64,000 nt of DNA from Bacteroidota bacterium. GTDB lineage: Bacteria; Bacteroidota; Bacteroidia; Bacteroidales; Prolixibacteraceae. Numbering within the stretch: position 1 is the first letter of the stretch; the number at the start of each line of letters is the position of its first letter. Both the position numbers and the translations under genes were made by a program. Shown here piece after piece: positions 26,235 through 35,157 of the stretch. The stretch is from NCBI GenBank assembly GCA_023251435.1, contig JAHEYU010000010.1, positions 1 through 64,000 on the forward strand. The letters are read 5' to 3'. The notes beneath the pieces are model-generated. The model saw nothing but the letters and a program-made list of their open reading frames with translations. It was not told where the DNA came from and searched no databases.

Positions 26235-26744
26235 ATGATACGGATTGGACTTCTTTCGGATACACATGGGATGTTGAGTAGCCGCATTTTCAAATTCTTT
26301 GAGCCGGTTGACGAAATATGGCATGCCGGCGACATTGGCAATGCCGAAACTGCAGATCAGCTCGCAGCATTCAAGCCATTCCGGGCAGTTTACGGCAACA
26401 TCGACGACCATGTTGTGCGGCGCATGTTTCCTGCCGATCAGCGATTTTTTTGCAAAGACGTTGATGTTCTGATAACCCATATCGGAGGATATCCGGGAAA
26501 ATATGAACCTCGTATCCGGACACTTTTAGAAAGAAGTACACCCAAACTCTTTATTTCTGGTCATTCGCATATTCTGAAAGTTATTTACGATCCGAAATAT
26601 CACTTGCTGCACATCAATCCGGGAGCTGCCGGGAACAAAGGAATCCACCAGGTTTGCACAGCGGTAAGGTTTGTTATCGACGGAAAAAACATCAAAGATC
26701 TGGAAGTACTCGAATTCGAACGAAGCGCATTTCAGGAAAGTTGA
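26235..26744 (+). CDS. YfcE/MJ0936-type metallophosphoesterase
   Basis: 169 residues of calcineurin-like phosphoesterase fold with all metal-binding blocks: 'GLLSDTHG' (D-x-H), 'IWHAGDIGN' (GD), 'VYGNIDDH' (GN-x-D), 'LITHIGGYPG' and 'ISGHSHILK' (GHSH), ending 'INPGAAG'. Relatives hydrolyse phosphodiesters in vitro and the natural substrate is often unknown. It is transcribed divergently from sixA-rsmE. Confidence 0.9.
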   Translation: MIRIGLLSDTHGMLSSRIFKFFEPVDEIWHAGDIGNAETADQLAAFKPFRAVYGNIDDHVVRRMFPADQRFFCKDVDVLITHIGGYPGKYEPRIRTLLERSTPKLFISGHSHILKVIYDPKYHLLHINPGAAGNKGIHQVCTAVRFVIDGKNIKDLEVLEFERSAFQES

Positions 26745-26856
26745 AAAGCCTGTAGAATTTGATATTGTCTTTTTGCTTCTGTCGCTTTTTCATAAAACAG
26801 AAAAACCTTTCTCAACCATTTCCTTCGCCATCTGTTTCTCATGAAAAGCAAAACCA

Positions 26857-27447
26857 ATGACAAAATTTCTTTTCATTTTAATCTTAGCAATAATGACACA
26901 ATTATCGAGTCAGGCACAAACAGAAACTTCCACTTTTGGTGGCGGTTGTTTCTGGTGTACCGAAGCAATTTTCAAGAGTCTGAAGGGAGTTGAAAGTGTT
27001 GAATCGGGCTACTCGGGCGGAAAATTGAAGAACCCGACTTACAAGGAAATATGCACGGGTGAAACAGGTCATGCCGAAGTAATTCAGATCGTATTTAACC
27101 CGAAGGTGATCAGCTTTAATGAGCTGCTTGAAGTTTTCTGGGAAACGCACGACCCCACCACCCTCAACCGGCAGGGAGCCGATGTGGGTACGCAATACCG
27201 GTCGGTGGTTTTTTATCATTCGCCTGCACAGAAAGAAATTGCAGAAAAATACAAAGCCGAACTGAACAGGGAAAATGTATTCGGCAAACCTGTTGTTACC
27301 GAAATAACCGCTTTAGACAAATTCTGGCCTGCTGAAAAATACCATCAGGATTATTACGAAAACAATTCGTCACAGGGATATTGCCAGTTTGTAATTGTTC
27401 CTAAATTGCAAAAGTTCAGAAAGATTTTTAGAGACAAATTAAAATAA
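26857..27447 (+). CDS. msrA: Exported peptide methionine-(S)-sulfoxide reductase
   Basis: 196 residues. A signal peptide (about 1-20, ending 'SSQAQ') precedes an MsrA domain with the catalytic 'GGGCFWCTEAIF' (nucleophile Cys31; Cys34 also present), 'VESGYSGG', 'YKEICTGETGHAEV' and 'WETHDPTTLNRQGADVGTQY'. MsrA reduces methionine-S-sulfoxide in oxidised proteins; the signal peptide places this copy in the periplasm, where it would need exported reductant. The gene 8 bp downstream also encodes an exported protein. Confidence 0.93.
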   Translation: MTKFLFILILAIMTQLSSQAQTETSTFGGGCFWCTEAIFKSLKGVESVESGYSGGKLKNPTYKEICTGETGHAEVIQIVFNPKVISFNELLEVFWETHDPTTLNRQGADVGTQYRSVVFYHSPAQKEIAEKYKAELNRENVFGKPVVTEITALDKFWPAEKYHQDYYENNSSQGYCQFVIVPKLQKFRKIFRDKLK

Positions 27448-27454
27448 CAACCGC

Positions 27455-27859
27455 ATGATTTACCGGATTTTATTTCTGCTGCTTCTCGGTTTTATCATGA
27501 GCCAGGAAGCTTTTTCGCAACGTGAGTTTAAAATGCAGGAAGGCGATACCACTTATGTGATGAAAAGATATGTATTTATGTTACTGAACGAAGGCCCTAA
27601 ACGCGATCATGATTCGATTACGGCAGTTAAAATTCAGGAAGGACACATGAACCACATCAACACAATGGCTAAAACTGGAAAACTTGCCATTGCAGGTCCT
27701 TTTCAGAATGGAGGTAAATACCGTGGAATTCTGATTTTCGATGTCGATTCAATTTCAGAAGCGATTCGTATGGAATCAACAGATCCAGCCATTTTATCGG
27801 GCAGATTGAAAATGGAGGCGATCTACTGGTGGGCAGCCAAAGGAAGCAAACTTCAGTAA
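27455..27859 (+). CDS. Exported YCII-like protein
   Basis: 134 residues with a signal peptide (about 1-21, ending 'EAFSQ') and a ferredoxin-like YCII domain: 'MKRYVFMLLNEGPKRDHDS', 'EGHMNHINTMAKTGKLAIAG', 'YRGILIFDVDSISEAIRM'. YCII proteins are dimeric and mostly uncharacterised, with a conserved His-Asp pair (here near His65 and Asp95). It lies in an apparent operon with exported msrA, suggesting a periplasmic oxidative-stress role (inference). Confidence 0.8.
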   Translation: MIYRILFLLLLGFIMSQEAFSQREFKMQEGDTTYVMKRYVFMLLNEGPKRDHDSITAVKIQEGHMNHINTMAKTGKLAIAGPFQNGGKYRGILIFDVDSISEAIRMESTDPAILSGRLKMEAIYWWAAKGSKLQ

Positions 27860-27866
27860 ATCAAGA

Positions 27867-29198
27867 CTAAAACAGGTAATTCAAACCCATATAAAATCCT
27901 TTTTTGCCGTCCTGCTTATTGGCAGCCATGCCGTAATCCATCGCAATCACAAAATTTTCATTCATGGCGATGATGAGACCTGCACCATAAGAGTAATGCA
28001 TTTTTTCGGCATCCCGTTTCAAATAATCACCCGGCAACCCGAATGTTGAATTTGGATTGACAGGTATTTTTTTGGTTACACGGCCAAAGTCAGTAAATCC
28101 GTTCAGGCCAATATAAAAATTGTTTTTAATGAAGTTAAAACGAACCACCTTCCAGCGGGCTTCCACATTTCCGTAGAAAACACCATCGCCAATAACCCGG
28201 TTGCGAAGAATACCTCGAATTGTAGAACCCCCGCCAAGTCCTTCGGAGGTGGCTCCGGTCATCATTGAGGTAATGACTTGTGATTGATAATAAAACGGAA
28301 CTGTGCCGCCAATGGTAGTTTGGTATGCCAAGCGGTAAACCAGCGATAAATTATCGGGAACAATGGTAAAATACTGGCGATGCGTCAGGCTCAGTTTTGA
28401 GAATGCACTTTCGGCACCTAAGATTTTGGGAGATGCTTCAATTACAGCTTCAGTCCAGACACCTTTCATAGGGTTTGGCTGATTGTCGCGCGTATCAAAA
28501 ACAATTCCGCCCTTAAAAGTTGGTACAAAACCACCATCCACTTCGTCTCCTGAAATAATTCCCCAATCCTGGTATTTTTCGTACAGCCCTGGCTGATCGG
28601 ATGTTGCAGGAAGCTTGTCTTCATCGTCTTTCCCTTTGTTCAGTTTGTCGATATTGACCGAACCAACCTTAAAATTCTGAAAATTCCAGCCGGCAATCCA
28701 ACGAAAATTTTCACCGGTGAGTTTTCCCTGAATATCGCCTTTAAAGCGGAACAATTTCCGGTCGTATTTGTAAAACATTCTCGATTTATAATCTGCTGAT
28801 TCATCATCCGCCCAATCGGCTTTGTAAACGGCATCGTAACCGTTAAAACCATAAAAATCGTATGCCATGTCCGACAGGTAACTCAGATCGAACGTAGTTT
28901 GCAAGCCTTTGATGAGTTGGTCTGAATCATAATAGATGCGGTTAATTCCGCTTCCCTTGGTGAAACGCGACACTTCGAAGTATAGTTTATGATTGTACTT
29001 CGGATACCGGCTGCCATCGCCATAATTGTAGATGTCAACCAGAGCGCCATACTGAAATCCTAAATCGGTGTCGAAAGTTACCGCAGGTAATGCACCAAAA
29101 TTCCAGTTTTTCTTGATCAGTTCATCTTTTTTTTCAGGCTGGGAGAAAACCCCAAACGAAAGGCAAACACATACTAAGGAAAGAAGAATCTGTTTCAT
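27867..29198 (-). CDS. BamA/TamA-family outer-membrane barrel protein
   Basis: 443 residues: signal peptide (about 1-19, ending 'GVFSQ') and then a barrel-like sequence with the Omp85 surface-antigen pattern. Near the C-terminus are 'GGGSTIRGILRNRVIGDGVF' and an alternating-strand end with terminal aromatic Phe ('FYMGLNYLF'). POTRA repeats are absent or very short, so this is a stand-alone barrel of the type annotated BamA/TamA family rather than BamA itself. The role is unknown. It is convergent with the YCII gene and divergent from 29423. Confidence 0.82.
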   Translation of the reverse strand: MKQILLSLVCVCLSFGVFSQPEKKDELIKKNWNFGALPAVTFDTDLGFQYGALVDIYNYGDGSRYPKYNHKLYFEVSRFTKGSGINRIYYDSDQLIKGLQTTFDLSYLSDMAYDFYGFNGYDAVYKADWADDESADYKSRMFYKYDRKLFRFKGDIQGKLTGENFRWIAGWNFQNFKVGSVNIDKLNKGKDDEDKLPATSDQPGLYEKYQDWGIISGDEVDGGFVPTFKGGIVFDTRDNQPNPMKGVWTEAVIEASPKILGAESAFSKLSLTHRQYFTIVPDNLSLVYRLAYQTTIGGTVPFYYQSQVITSMMTGATSEGLGGGSTIRGILRNRVIGDGVFYGNVEARWKVVRFNFIKNNFYIGLNGFTDFGRVTKKIPVNPNSTFGLPGDYLKRDAEKMHYSYGAGLIIAMNENFVIAMDYGMAANKQDGKKGFYMGLNYLF

Positions 29199-29422
29199 AG
29201 GTTAAAGTTTTGATTAAAACGAAGATATGAAAAAAAAGATTAGTTTACATTCATTTATAATAATTCCGGCTAATATTCGTCAGACTAATAATCATATTTC
29301 CCGTTTAAATTGTATAAGTTTGGTCATAGAAAAAAAGCTGCTGATTTATCCAAAATATCAATAAACAGGAACATTTCAAGGCAATCTTTCCTAAAACATC
29401 ACGTTATAGTAAAAAGACATTC

Positions 29423-30322
29423 ATGAACTTTAAAGCAATTCTTACCATTACATTTATTTCGGTTGTAATCTTTGTTAAAGCACAAGACCGCATTATCACT
29501 TTACAAAACGATACAATTAACTGTAAAATCAGCAAAGTAAATTCTTCGAACATTTTTTTCACGATTATTACCGGCAACGTATTAACCAAAGGTAAAATTG
29601 AACGCGAACGAGTGTTGAGCTATTATTCGGGAAATACTGACGTTGAAAACGATTTAGGCTTTTCCATTCCTGAACCAAGTCGCTTGCGGTTGGGTTTATC
29701 CGGAGGTTTTAATTACCTTACCGCAAGCTCATCAAAGGCAGAAACCGCACTGATTCAACAAGGTATCAAAGAATCGGATGCTGAATCGTATTACAAAAAT
29801 TTAAAACCGGGAATAAGCGGGGGTGCCGATTTGCATTACATGGTCACGAAAATGTATGGGATTGGAATGATCTATAAATTTTACCAGAACAACAGTAAAA
29901 TTGAGTCTTTCTTCGATCCGAATGATGGGTTAAACCTCATGTTTGGCCAGGTGAGCGAGAAAATATACGTAAATTATTCAGGTGTTTCGTTTTATTCCGA
30001 ACAATTCCTGAGAGCAAATCCGAGATTGAAACTGAGTTCCTACTACTCAATGGGAATGGCATTTTACCGGAATGAAGCGGTGGTTGTAAATGCACCGCTT
30101 CTTCTTACCGGAAAAGCTTTTGCAACCAATCTGGATCTTGGCCTTGAATATTTTGTTTTCCCCAGAATTTCAGCAGGAATCAATGTTTCCTACTTTTTAT
30201 CTTCACTGAAAAAAATAACACTTAACGACGGAAATTCAACGACTGTCAGGGAACTGGAAAAGGAAAACTATGAGAATATCTCCAGGCTTGACCTATCAGT
30301 TGGAATTCGTATTTACAGATAA
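29423..30322 (+). CDS. Predicted outer-membrane beta-barrel protein
   Basis: 299 residues with a signal peptide (about 1-20, ending 'FVKAQ'), an N-terminal 'DRIITLQNDTINCKISKVNS' segment common in Bacteroidota envelope proteins, and a C-terminal small barrel (about 90-299) with alternating aromatic strands ('RLRLGLSGGFNYLTAS', 'RLDLSVGIRIYR'). No named family beyond outer-membrane barrel. The stop is 4 bp before the next lipoprotein's ATG, so the two probably act together. Confidence 0.65.
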   Translation: MNFKAILTITFISVVIFVKAQDRIITLQNDTINCKISKVNSSNIFFTIITGNVLTKGKIERERVLSYYSGNTDVENDLGFSIPEPSRLRLGLSGGFNYLTASSSKAETALIQQGIKESDAESYYKNLKPGISGGADLHYMVTKMYGIGMIYKFYQNNSKIESFFDPNDGLNLMFGQVSEKIYVNYSGVSFYSEQFLRANPRLKLSSYYSMGMAFYRNEAVVVNAPLLLTGKAFATNLDLGLEYFVFPRISAGINVSYFLSSLKKITLNDGNSTTVRELEKENYENISRLDLSVGIRIYR

Positions 30323-30326
30323 TACC

Positions 30327-32024
30327 ATGACAATAAAAAACTACTTTTATTTAGGCATCATTGCTCTTTTGCTTGCTTTTACCGGATGCAGCGATGATTT
30401 TCTGACTTCAAGAAACAACTCGGTTTACCAACTCGATACGATTTATATTTCGCCTGTAAGCCAGAATTACGCCGGTCCATTGTCGCTTCCGATCGATGTC
30501 ACTGAGGCATATACGATTGTTGTACAGCCAAGTTGCATGACTTTTTCTTCGCAAAAAGGAAAGTTCACCAATGGAATCACCAACCTCGAGTTTTCAACTG
30601 ATATGAGTGATTATTCAGGAAGAACTGGTTTTATAGGTCAACACCTGATGTTGTATGTCGAAAATGTTGGCACATTAGATTTTATAATTTACATCGGTTC
30701 ACCAGCTAACCCTGGCGGAACAACACAAGATGTACCTGTTTTCAATATATCAAAAGCTATCATTGATTTAAAAACCGATGAATCTCAAACTTTCACCATC
30801 AGCAATTCAGGAAAGGGAAACCTTACTTACCAGTTTAAAGATATACCGGCATGGCTGGCAGTTTCTGATATTCAGGGTGTTTTATCACAGGGCCAGTCGA
30901 GAGACATTACTTTGATTGTGAACCGAAATAATCTGGTAGAGAAGGATTACACTGCGATTGTTCAGATTCAGACCAACTCACCTTCAGGAAGTTTTGGATT
31001 GCTGATAAAAATGCAGGTTTCAAACCTTACCAACCCCGACAATACAAAAACCATTCAGGGTCAGGTTACAGATTCAGAATACAATAAAATTACCAACCAG
31101 CTTTTGGTAACCACACAAATGCCTAACCAGCTGATCATTTTTAGCACATCAGACAATACTCAAACCATTGTTCCACTGGATAAATCGCCCAATTGCATCA
31201 GCATTTCCGAGGACGGTAAAACGGCAGTAATCGGATATAATCTTGCTGCGGTTAGCAAGGTCGATCTGCAAACAAAAACGCTGACCAAAACGATCGAGAC
31301 CGATTGTATTCCTTTCGATATTGTGCTTGGTGACAATAACTGGTGCTACATGATGCCCGAAACCGGCAATTTTGAATATCTCCGGAGTTTAAATCTGGAA
31401 ACGTCGCAACTGGTAAAATCAACAAAATACGGGCAAATTTATGCAAAAATGACTATCCGTAAAGTTCCCGGAAAGCCATATTTATTGGGTTCAAACACCC
31501 AGGTGTCTTCCAACGGACTGATTATGGCCGACATCAGTAAGGGGATTGCCAGAGATACGATGCCCTATTGGTTTATCGACACCAACAATTTCTGGTTATC
31601 GCCCAAAGGCGACCGGATTTATACCGGGGTGAAAAACATCCACCGGACGCCGGTATTCTCAACCACTGAAACCTATTTTTATAATCTTGATATCATTGGA
31701 ACTCTAAAACCACAAAAAGAAAACATTGTTTGGGTTGACCATTGCGAGGCCAACAATAGCATTTTTATGGCTGAATCTTCCAGATATTACGAGTCGGTTC
31801 CATATTCAGTCATTGAGCAGATTGATGCCGGAAACTATAACTTTAAAAAAGTGTTTGAGCCTGCAAAATATGTAACGACCATTAACGGTACCAAAAGTGC
31901 GTACAAAACCATTGTGAAATTTGTGTTCGCCAACAGCAGCGGCAGTCAGATTTATGTCATAAAAAATGTTCTGGAAGAGTACAAAACCCAGGCCTGGTCG
32001 ATGGAAGTGATTCCTTTGAATTAG
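30327..32024 (+). CDS. Lipoprotein with BACON-like domain and beta-propeller-like region
   Basis: 565 residues from the ATG at 30327, which gives a lipoprotein signal peptide (lipobox 'AFTGCSDDF', Cys20); a longer frame begins inside the upstream gene. A BACON/abnormal-spindle-like beta-sandwich occupies about 130-235 ('QTFTISNSGKGNLTYQF', 'IPAWLAVSDIQG'). The remainder has repeated strands like a six- or seven-bladed propeller ('LPNCISISEDGKTAV'-type blades; 'FWLSPKGDRIYTG'). It is likely surface-exposed or periplasmic and binds a ligand or protein. It lies 4 bp after the predicted barrel gene. Confidence 0.7.
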   Translation: MTIKNYFYLGIIALLLAFTGCSDDFLTSRNNSVYQLDTIYISPVSQNYAGPLSLPIDVTEAYTIVVQPSCMTFSSQKGKFTNGITNLEFSTDMSDYSGRTGFIGQHLMLYVENVGTLDFIIYIGSPANPGGTTQDVPVFNISKAIIDLKTDESQTFTISNSGKGNLTYQFKDIPAWLAVSDIQGVLSQGQSRDITLIVNRNNLVEKDYTAIVQIQTNSPSGSFGLLIKMQVSNLTNPDNTKTIQGQVTDSEYNKITNQLLVTTQMPNQLIIFSTSDNTQTIVPLDKSPNCISISEDGKTAVIGYNLAAVSKVDLQTKTLTKTIETDCIPFDIVLGDNNWCYMMPETGNFEYLRSLNLETSQLVKSTKYGQIYAKMTIRKVPGKPYLLGSNTQVSSNGLIMADISKGIARDTMPYWFIDTNNFWLSPKGDRIYTGVKNIHRTPVFSTTETYFYNLDIIGTLKPQKENIVWVDHCEANNSIFMAESSRYYESVPYSVIEQIDAGNYNFKKVFEPAKYVTTINGTKSAYKTIVKFVFANSSGSQIYVIKNVLEEYKTQAWSMEVIPLN

Positions 32025-32142
32025 AAACAGTTCTTCAATATAATTTAGTATTTTCGGCGCCGGCAGTTTCAAAATTTACCAATAAAATTCGATGATTGTC
32101 CGTTTAATATACCTATTTGGCATTTTGCGTCAGTCAGTTGTG

Positions 32143-32209
32143 GTCATTTATCGTCATTCTGTTGTCATTTTCTGGCAACTTAATGACTACCAAATGACAA
32201 TTAAATGAC
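32143..32209. repeat. GTCATT-type imperfect hairpin repeat, copy 3
   Basis: The left arm 32143-32169 contains three GTCATT units, and the right arm 32182-32209 contains AATGAC, AATGAC and AATGAC in mirror order with a 12-nt loop. Most positions pair. It lies in the 266-bp gap before the DUF5916 gene, which otherwise shows only a likely promoter region. Confidence 0.65.
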
Positions 32210-32290
32210 TTTATGACATTGGGTAATATTACGGATATCCATTAAAATATTCTATGCGACTGCCGCACTGAACCTTCTAAGCCAATTGAA

Positions 32291-34444
32291 TTGAAACATT
32301 TCTGCTTTTCCATAGCAGTTGTCCTGATGCTAATTTCAGGGAATCAACTGATTGCCCAAACTTCAGCAAAGGCTGTCAGGGCAACTACTCCTCCAACAAT
32401 TGATGGCCATATTAACGAAGCGGTTTGGGAACAAGCCACTCAAATCGACCAGTTTGTTCAGCGCGAACCCAATCCCGGTCAGCCGGTATCGGAGCGAACC
32501 GTTGTTTCGGTATGTTACGATGATCATTTCCTGTACTTTGCCGTGAAATGTTACGACGATCCCACAAAAATTACTGCTAAAGAAATGGCCCGCGACGTGA
32601 GCCTGGGAAACGACGACCGGGTACAGATTATTCTGGATACTTACCTCGATCACCGCAATGGCTACTGGTTTCAGATCGGACCGCGCGGTTCGATAGGCGA
32701 TGCGCTGATCAGCGAAAACGGCGCTTCGATGAACAAGGAATGGGACGCTTTGTGGACCGGAAAATCAAGCATCAACGACGAAGGCTGGGAATCAGAACTG
32801 GCCATTCCGTTTAAAACCATCGGCTTCAATCCCGACAAAACTGTTTGGGGAATGAAGCTGATCCGCAATATCAAACGCAAGCTCGAAGCATCCTACTGGC
32901 CGGTTGCCAATCTCAATACGCACCGTTTTCAGATTTCAGATTCAGGAACACTGGAAGGACTGGAAGGAATTACCCAGGGAATCGGACTTGATATTTCACC
33001 CTATGCGATTGGCGGGATGAACACTAAAAAAGGTGAAATTAACAAATACATGGCCGATGCCGGGCTGGATATGTTTTACCAGATTACGCCCAGACTGAAA
33101 GCCTCCCTTTCGATCAATACCGATTTTGCTGAAACTGAAGTGGATGACCGGCAAATCAACCTCACCCGTTTCAACCTGCATTTTCCGGAGAAACGCGACT
33201 TCTTTTTGGACGGATCGAACTATTTCAAATTTGGAATCGAGGGCGACGATAACAATCCGTACCGAAATTCGATTGTACCGTTTTTTTCCCGACGGCTGGG
33301 GCTCGACAATTCCGGAAATATGCTTCCGGTGCGGTATGCAGCCAAAATAACCGGTTCGCAAAACAACTGGAACATCGGGATGATGCACATCAGCGACGAA
33401 CGCGATTATGGCAATTCTCAACTTTCAGTCGGACGAATAAGCCGCAACATTGGCGCACAATCGTCAGTTGGTGTGATCGGAACCTGGGGAAACGCGCTTT
33501 CGACTGATAAAAACATGGTTGGCGGATTTGATCTGAAACTGGCGACTTCCAAATTTCAGAAGAATAAAAACATCGCATTCACGCTTTTCGGAATGATTTC
33601 GGACACACCTCTCAAAAACGAGGAAAATAATACTTCATGGGGAGCCGATATTGCTTTTCCGAACGATTTTTTATACTTCGGACTAGGGCATTACGAAGTG
33701 GGTGAAAACTTTGTGGCAGGAATCGGTTTTGTTCCGCGCACTGGTGTAAAAGCTTCTTACGGAAATATTTCCATCGGTCCGCGGCCAAAAATAAAAGGAA
33801 TACTTCAGGTAAAAAGCGGTGGCGGATTTAACTACCTGACCAATTTCGATCAGGTAATGGTTACCCGCGTGCTGAATATTCAGCCTTTGGGAATCCGGTT
33901 TAAATCAGGCGAAGAATTTACTTATTCATTGAACCAGCAATACGAATTTTTAACCAAAGATTTTAACATTTACCCCGGATTTGTGATCCCACAAAATGCC
34001 TATACTTTCTGGTATCAAAACGTTCAGTTTACAGCAGCCGGAAGCCGCAATCTCGCCGGATCGGCGAGTTTCGGGTCGGGCGATTTTTACAATGGCCGGA
34101 AGCAAGACATGAAACTGACAGTAAATTACAAAGTGGCTGTTCCGTTGTTCATCGGCGCCAATTATTCCGTCAACCATGTTACCTTGCCTGAAGGTGATTT
34201 CACTGCGAAAATCTACCAGTTGAATATGAATATTCTGTTTAGCCCGACAGTCACACTTTACAACTATTTTCAGTACGACAATGCCAGCGAAAAAATGGGT
34301 TGGCAATCGCGTTTTCAATGGATACTGAAACCCGGAAATGAAGTAATTCTGGCCTGGACTTCAGGATGGGCACAACCGGCAGAACGTTTTATCATGAACG
34401 AAAGTGCACTAAGGTTAAAGCTGAAGTACAACATTAGGTTTTAG
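32291..34444 (+). CDS. DUF5916 protein with CBM9-like N-terminal domain
   Basis: 717 residues. No ATG is available in frame; the TTG at 32291 directly precedes a good signal peptide (ending 'QLIAQ', about 1-21). The N-terminal part (about 25-230) is a carbohydrate-binding family 9-like sandwich ('PPTIDGHINEAVWEQATQID', 'YFAVKCYDDP', 'DDRVQIILDTY'). The rest is the DUF5916 region, predicted as an outer-membrane barrel ('FPEKRDFFLDGSNYFKFG', 'FFSRRLGL'). The family is common in Bacteroidota and the function is unproven. It is monocistronic. Confidence 0.85.
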   Translation: MKHFCFSIAVVLMLISGNQLIAQTSAKAVRATTPPTIDGHINEAVWEQATQIDQFVQREPNPGQPVSERTVVSVCYDDHFLYFAVKCYDDPTKITAKEMARDVSLGNDDRVQIILDTYLDHRNGYWFQIGPRGSIGDALISENGASMNKEWDALWTGKSSINDEGWESELAIPFKTIGFNPDKTVWGMKLIRNIKRKLEASYWPVANLNTHRFQISDSGTLEGLEGITQGIGLDISPYAIGGMNTKKGEINKYMADAGLDMFYQITPRLKASLSINTDFAETEVDDRQINLTRFNLHFPEKRDFFLDGSNYFKFGIEGDDNNPYRNSIVPFFSRRLGLDNSGNMLPVRYAAKITGSQNNWNIGMMHISDERDYGNSQLSVGRISRNIGAQSSVGVIGTWGNALSTDKNMVGGFDLKLATSKFQKNKNIAFTLFGMISDTPLKNEENNTSWGADIAFPNDFLYFGLGHYEVGENFVAGIGFVPRTGVKASYGNISIGPRPKIKGILQVKSGGGFNYLTNFDQVMVTRVLNIQPLGIRFKSGEEFTYSLNQQYEFLTKDFNIYPGFVIPQNAYTFWYQNVQFTAAGSRNLAGSASFGSGDFYNGRKQDMKLTVNYKVAVPLFIGANYSVNHVTLPEGDFTAKIYQLNMNILFSPTVTLYNYFQYDNASEKMGWQSRFQWILKPGNEVILAWTSGWAQPAERFIMNESALRLKLKYNIRF

Positions 34445-34564
34445 TTGAAAAGATTTATATGTTATTAAAATCAGCGGAAAAAAATTTTCAACATGTTGTG
34501 ATTTTTTTTTCCTCCGTGCGAATAATTAAGCAAGTAAAACATTTACCACTTAATTGTTACAGCT

Positions 34565-34636
34565 ATGGAAAGAAAACGAACTAAAGAAATTTTAGCAGAT
34601 CTCATGACAAAACAACGACTTTCGGCAAGCGAATGA
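34565..34636 (+). CDS. 23-residue small ORF coupled to an ECF sigma gene
   Basis: ATG to TGA encoding a charged 23-mer (MERKRTKEILADLMTKQRLS, then ASE). Its stop overlaps the start of the sigma factor as ATGA, the usual signature of translational coupling. It may be a real small protein or a translated leader controlling sigma synthesis. No family recognised. Confidence 0.4.
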   Translation: MERKRTKEILADLMTKQRLSASE

Positions 34637-35136
34637 AACCAGAACAGAAATCAGAACAGTTTTTGGCAGTCGTTGATACATACAAAGGTATCATTTATAA
34701 AATTGCCAATTCGTATTGCAATGACGCTGAAACCAGAAAAGATCTGGTTCAGGAAATAATCGTCCAATTATGGAGGGCTTTTGATCGCTACGACGATCAG
34801 TATAAAAGATCGACCTGGATTTACAGAATTGCACTGAATGTTGCCATTTCTTTCTACCGGAAAGAAAACCGGAGAAAAGAAATATCGAATCCACTCAATG
34901 ACAGCATTTTGAGTTTTTCGGACGCAGACCAGGAATATGAAACAGAATCAAACTTAGGGTTATTGCACCAATTCATTTCAGAATTGAAAGAATTGGACAA
35001 AGCCCTGATGTTGCTCTACCTCGATGAAAAAAGTCACAAAGAAATAGCCGAAATTATAGGAATTACGGAGACCAATGTGGCCACAAAAATCGGAAGGATA
35101 AAAATCCTGATAAAACAAAAATTTTCATCCCGATAA
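34633..35136 (+). CDS. ECF RNA polymerase sigma factor
   Basis: 167 residues with region 2 ('GIIYKIANSYCNDAETRKDL', 'VQEIIVQLWRAFDRYDD') and region 4 ('LKELDKALMLLYLDEKSHKE', 'TNVATKIGRIKILIKQKF'). No FecR or zinc-binding anti-sigma gene adjoins it. The next gene encodes a four-helix membrane protein, a pairing seen for a distinct ECF group in Bacteroidota. A 23-codon ORF overlaps its start. Confidence 0.92.
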   Translation: MKPEQKSEQFLAVVDTYKGIIYKIANSYCNDAETRKDLVQEIIVQLWRAFDRYDDQYKRSTWIYRIALNVAISFYRKENRRKEISNPLNDSILSFSDADQEYETESNLGLLHQFISELKELDKALMLLYLDEKSHKEIAEIIGITETNVATKIGRIKILIKQKFSSR

Positions 35137-35157
35137 TTATCGGAAAACTTAGTAAAA

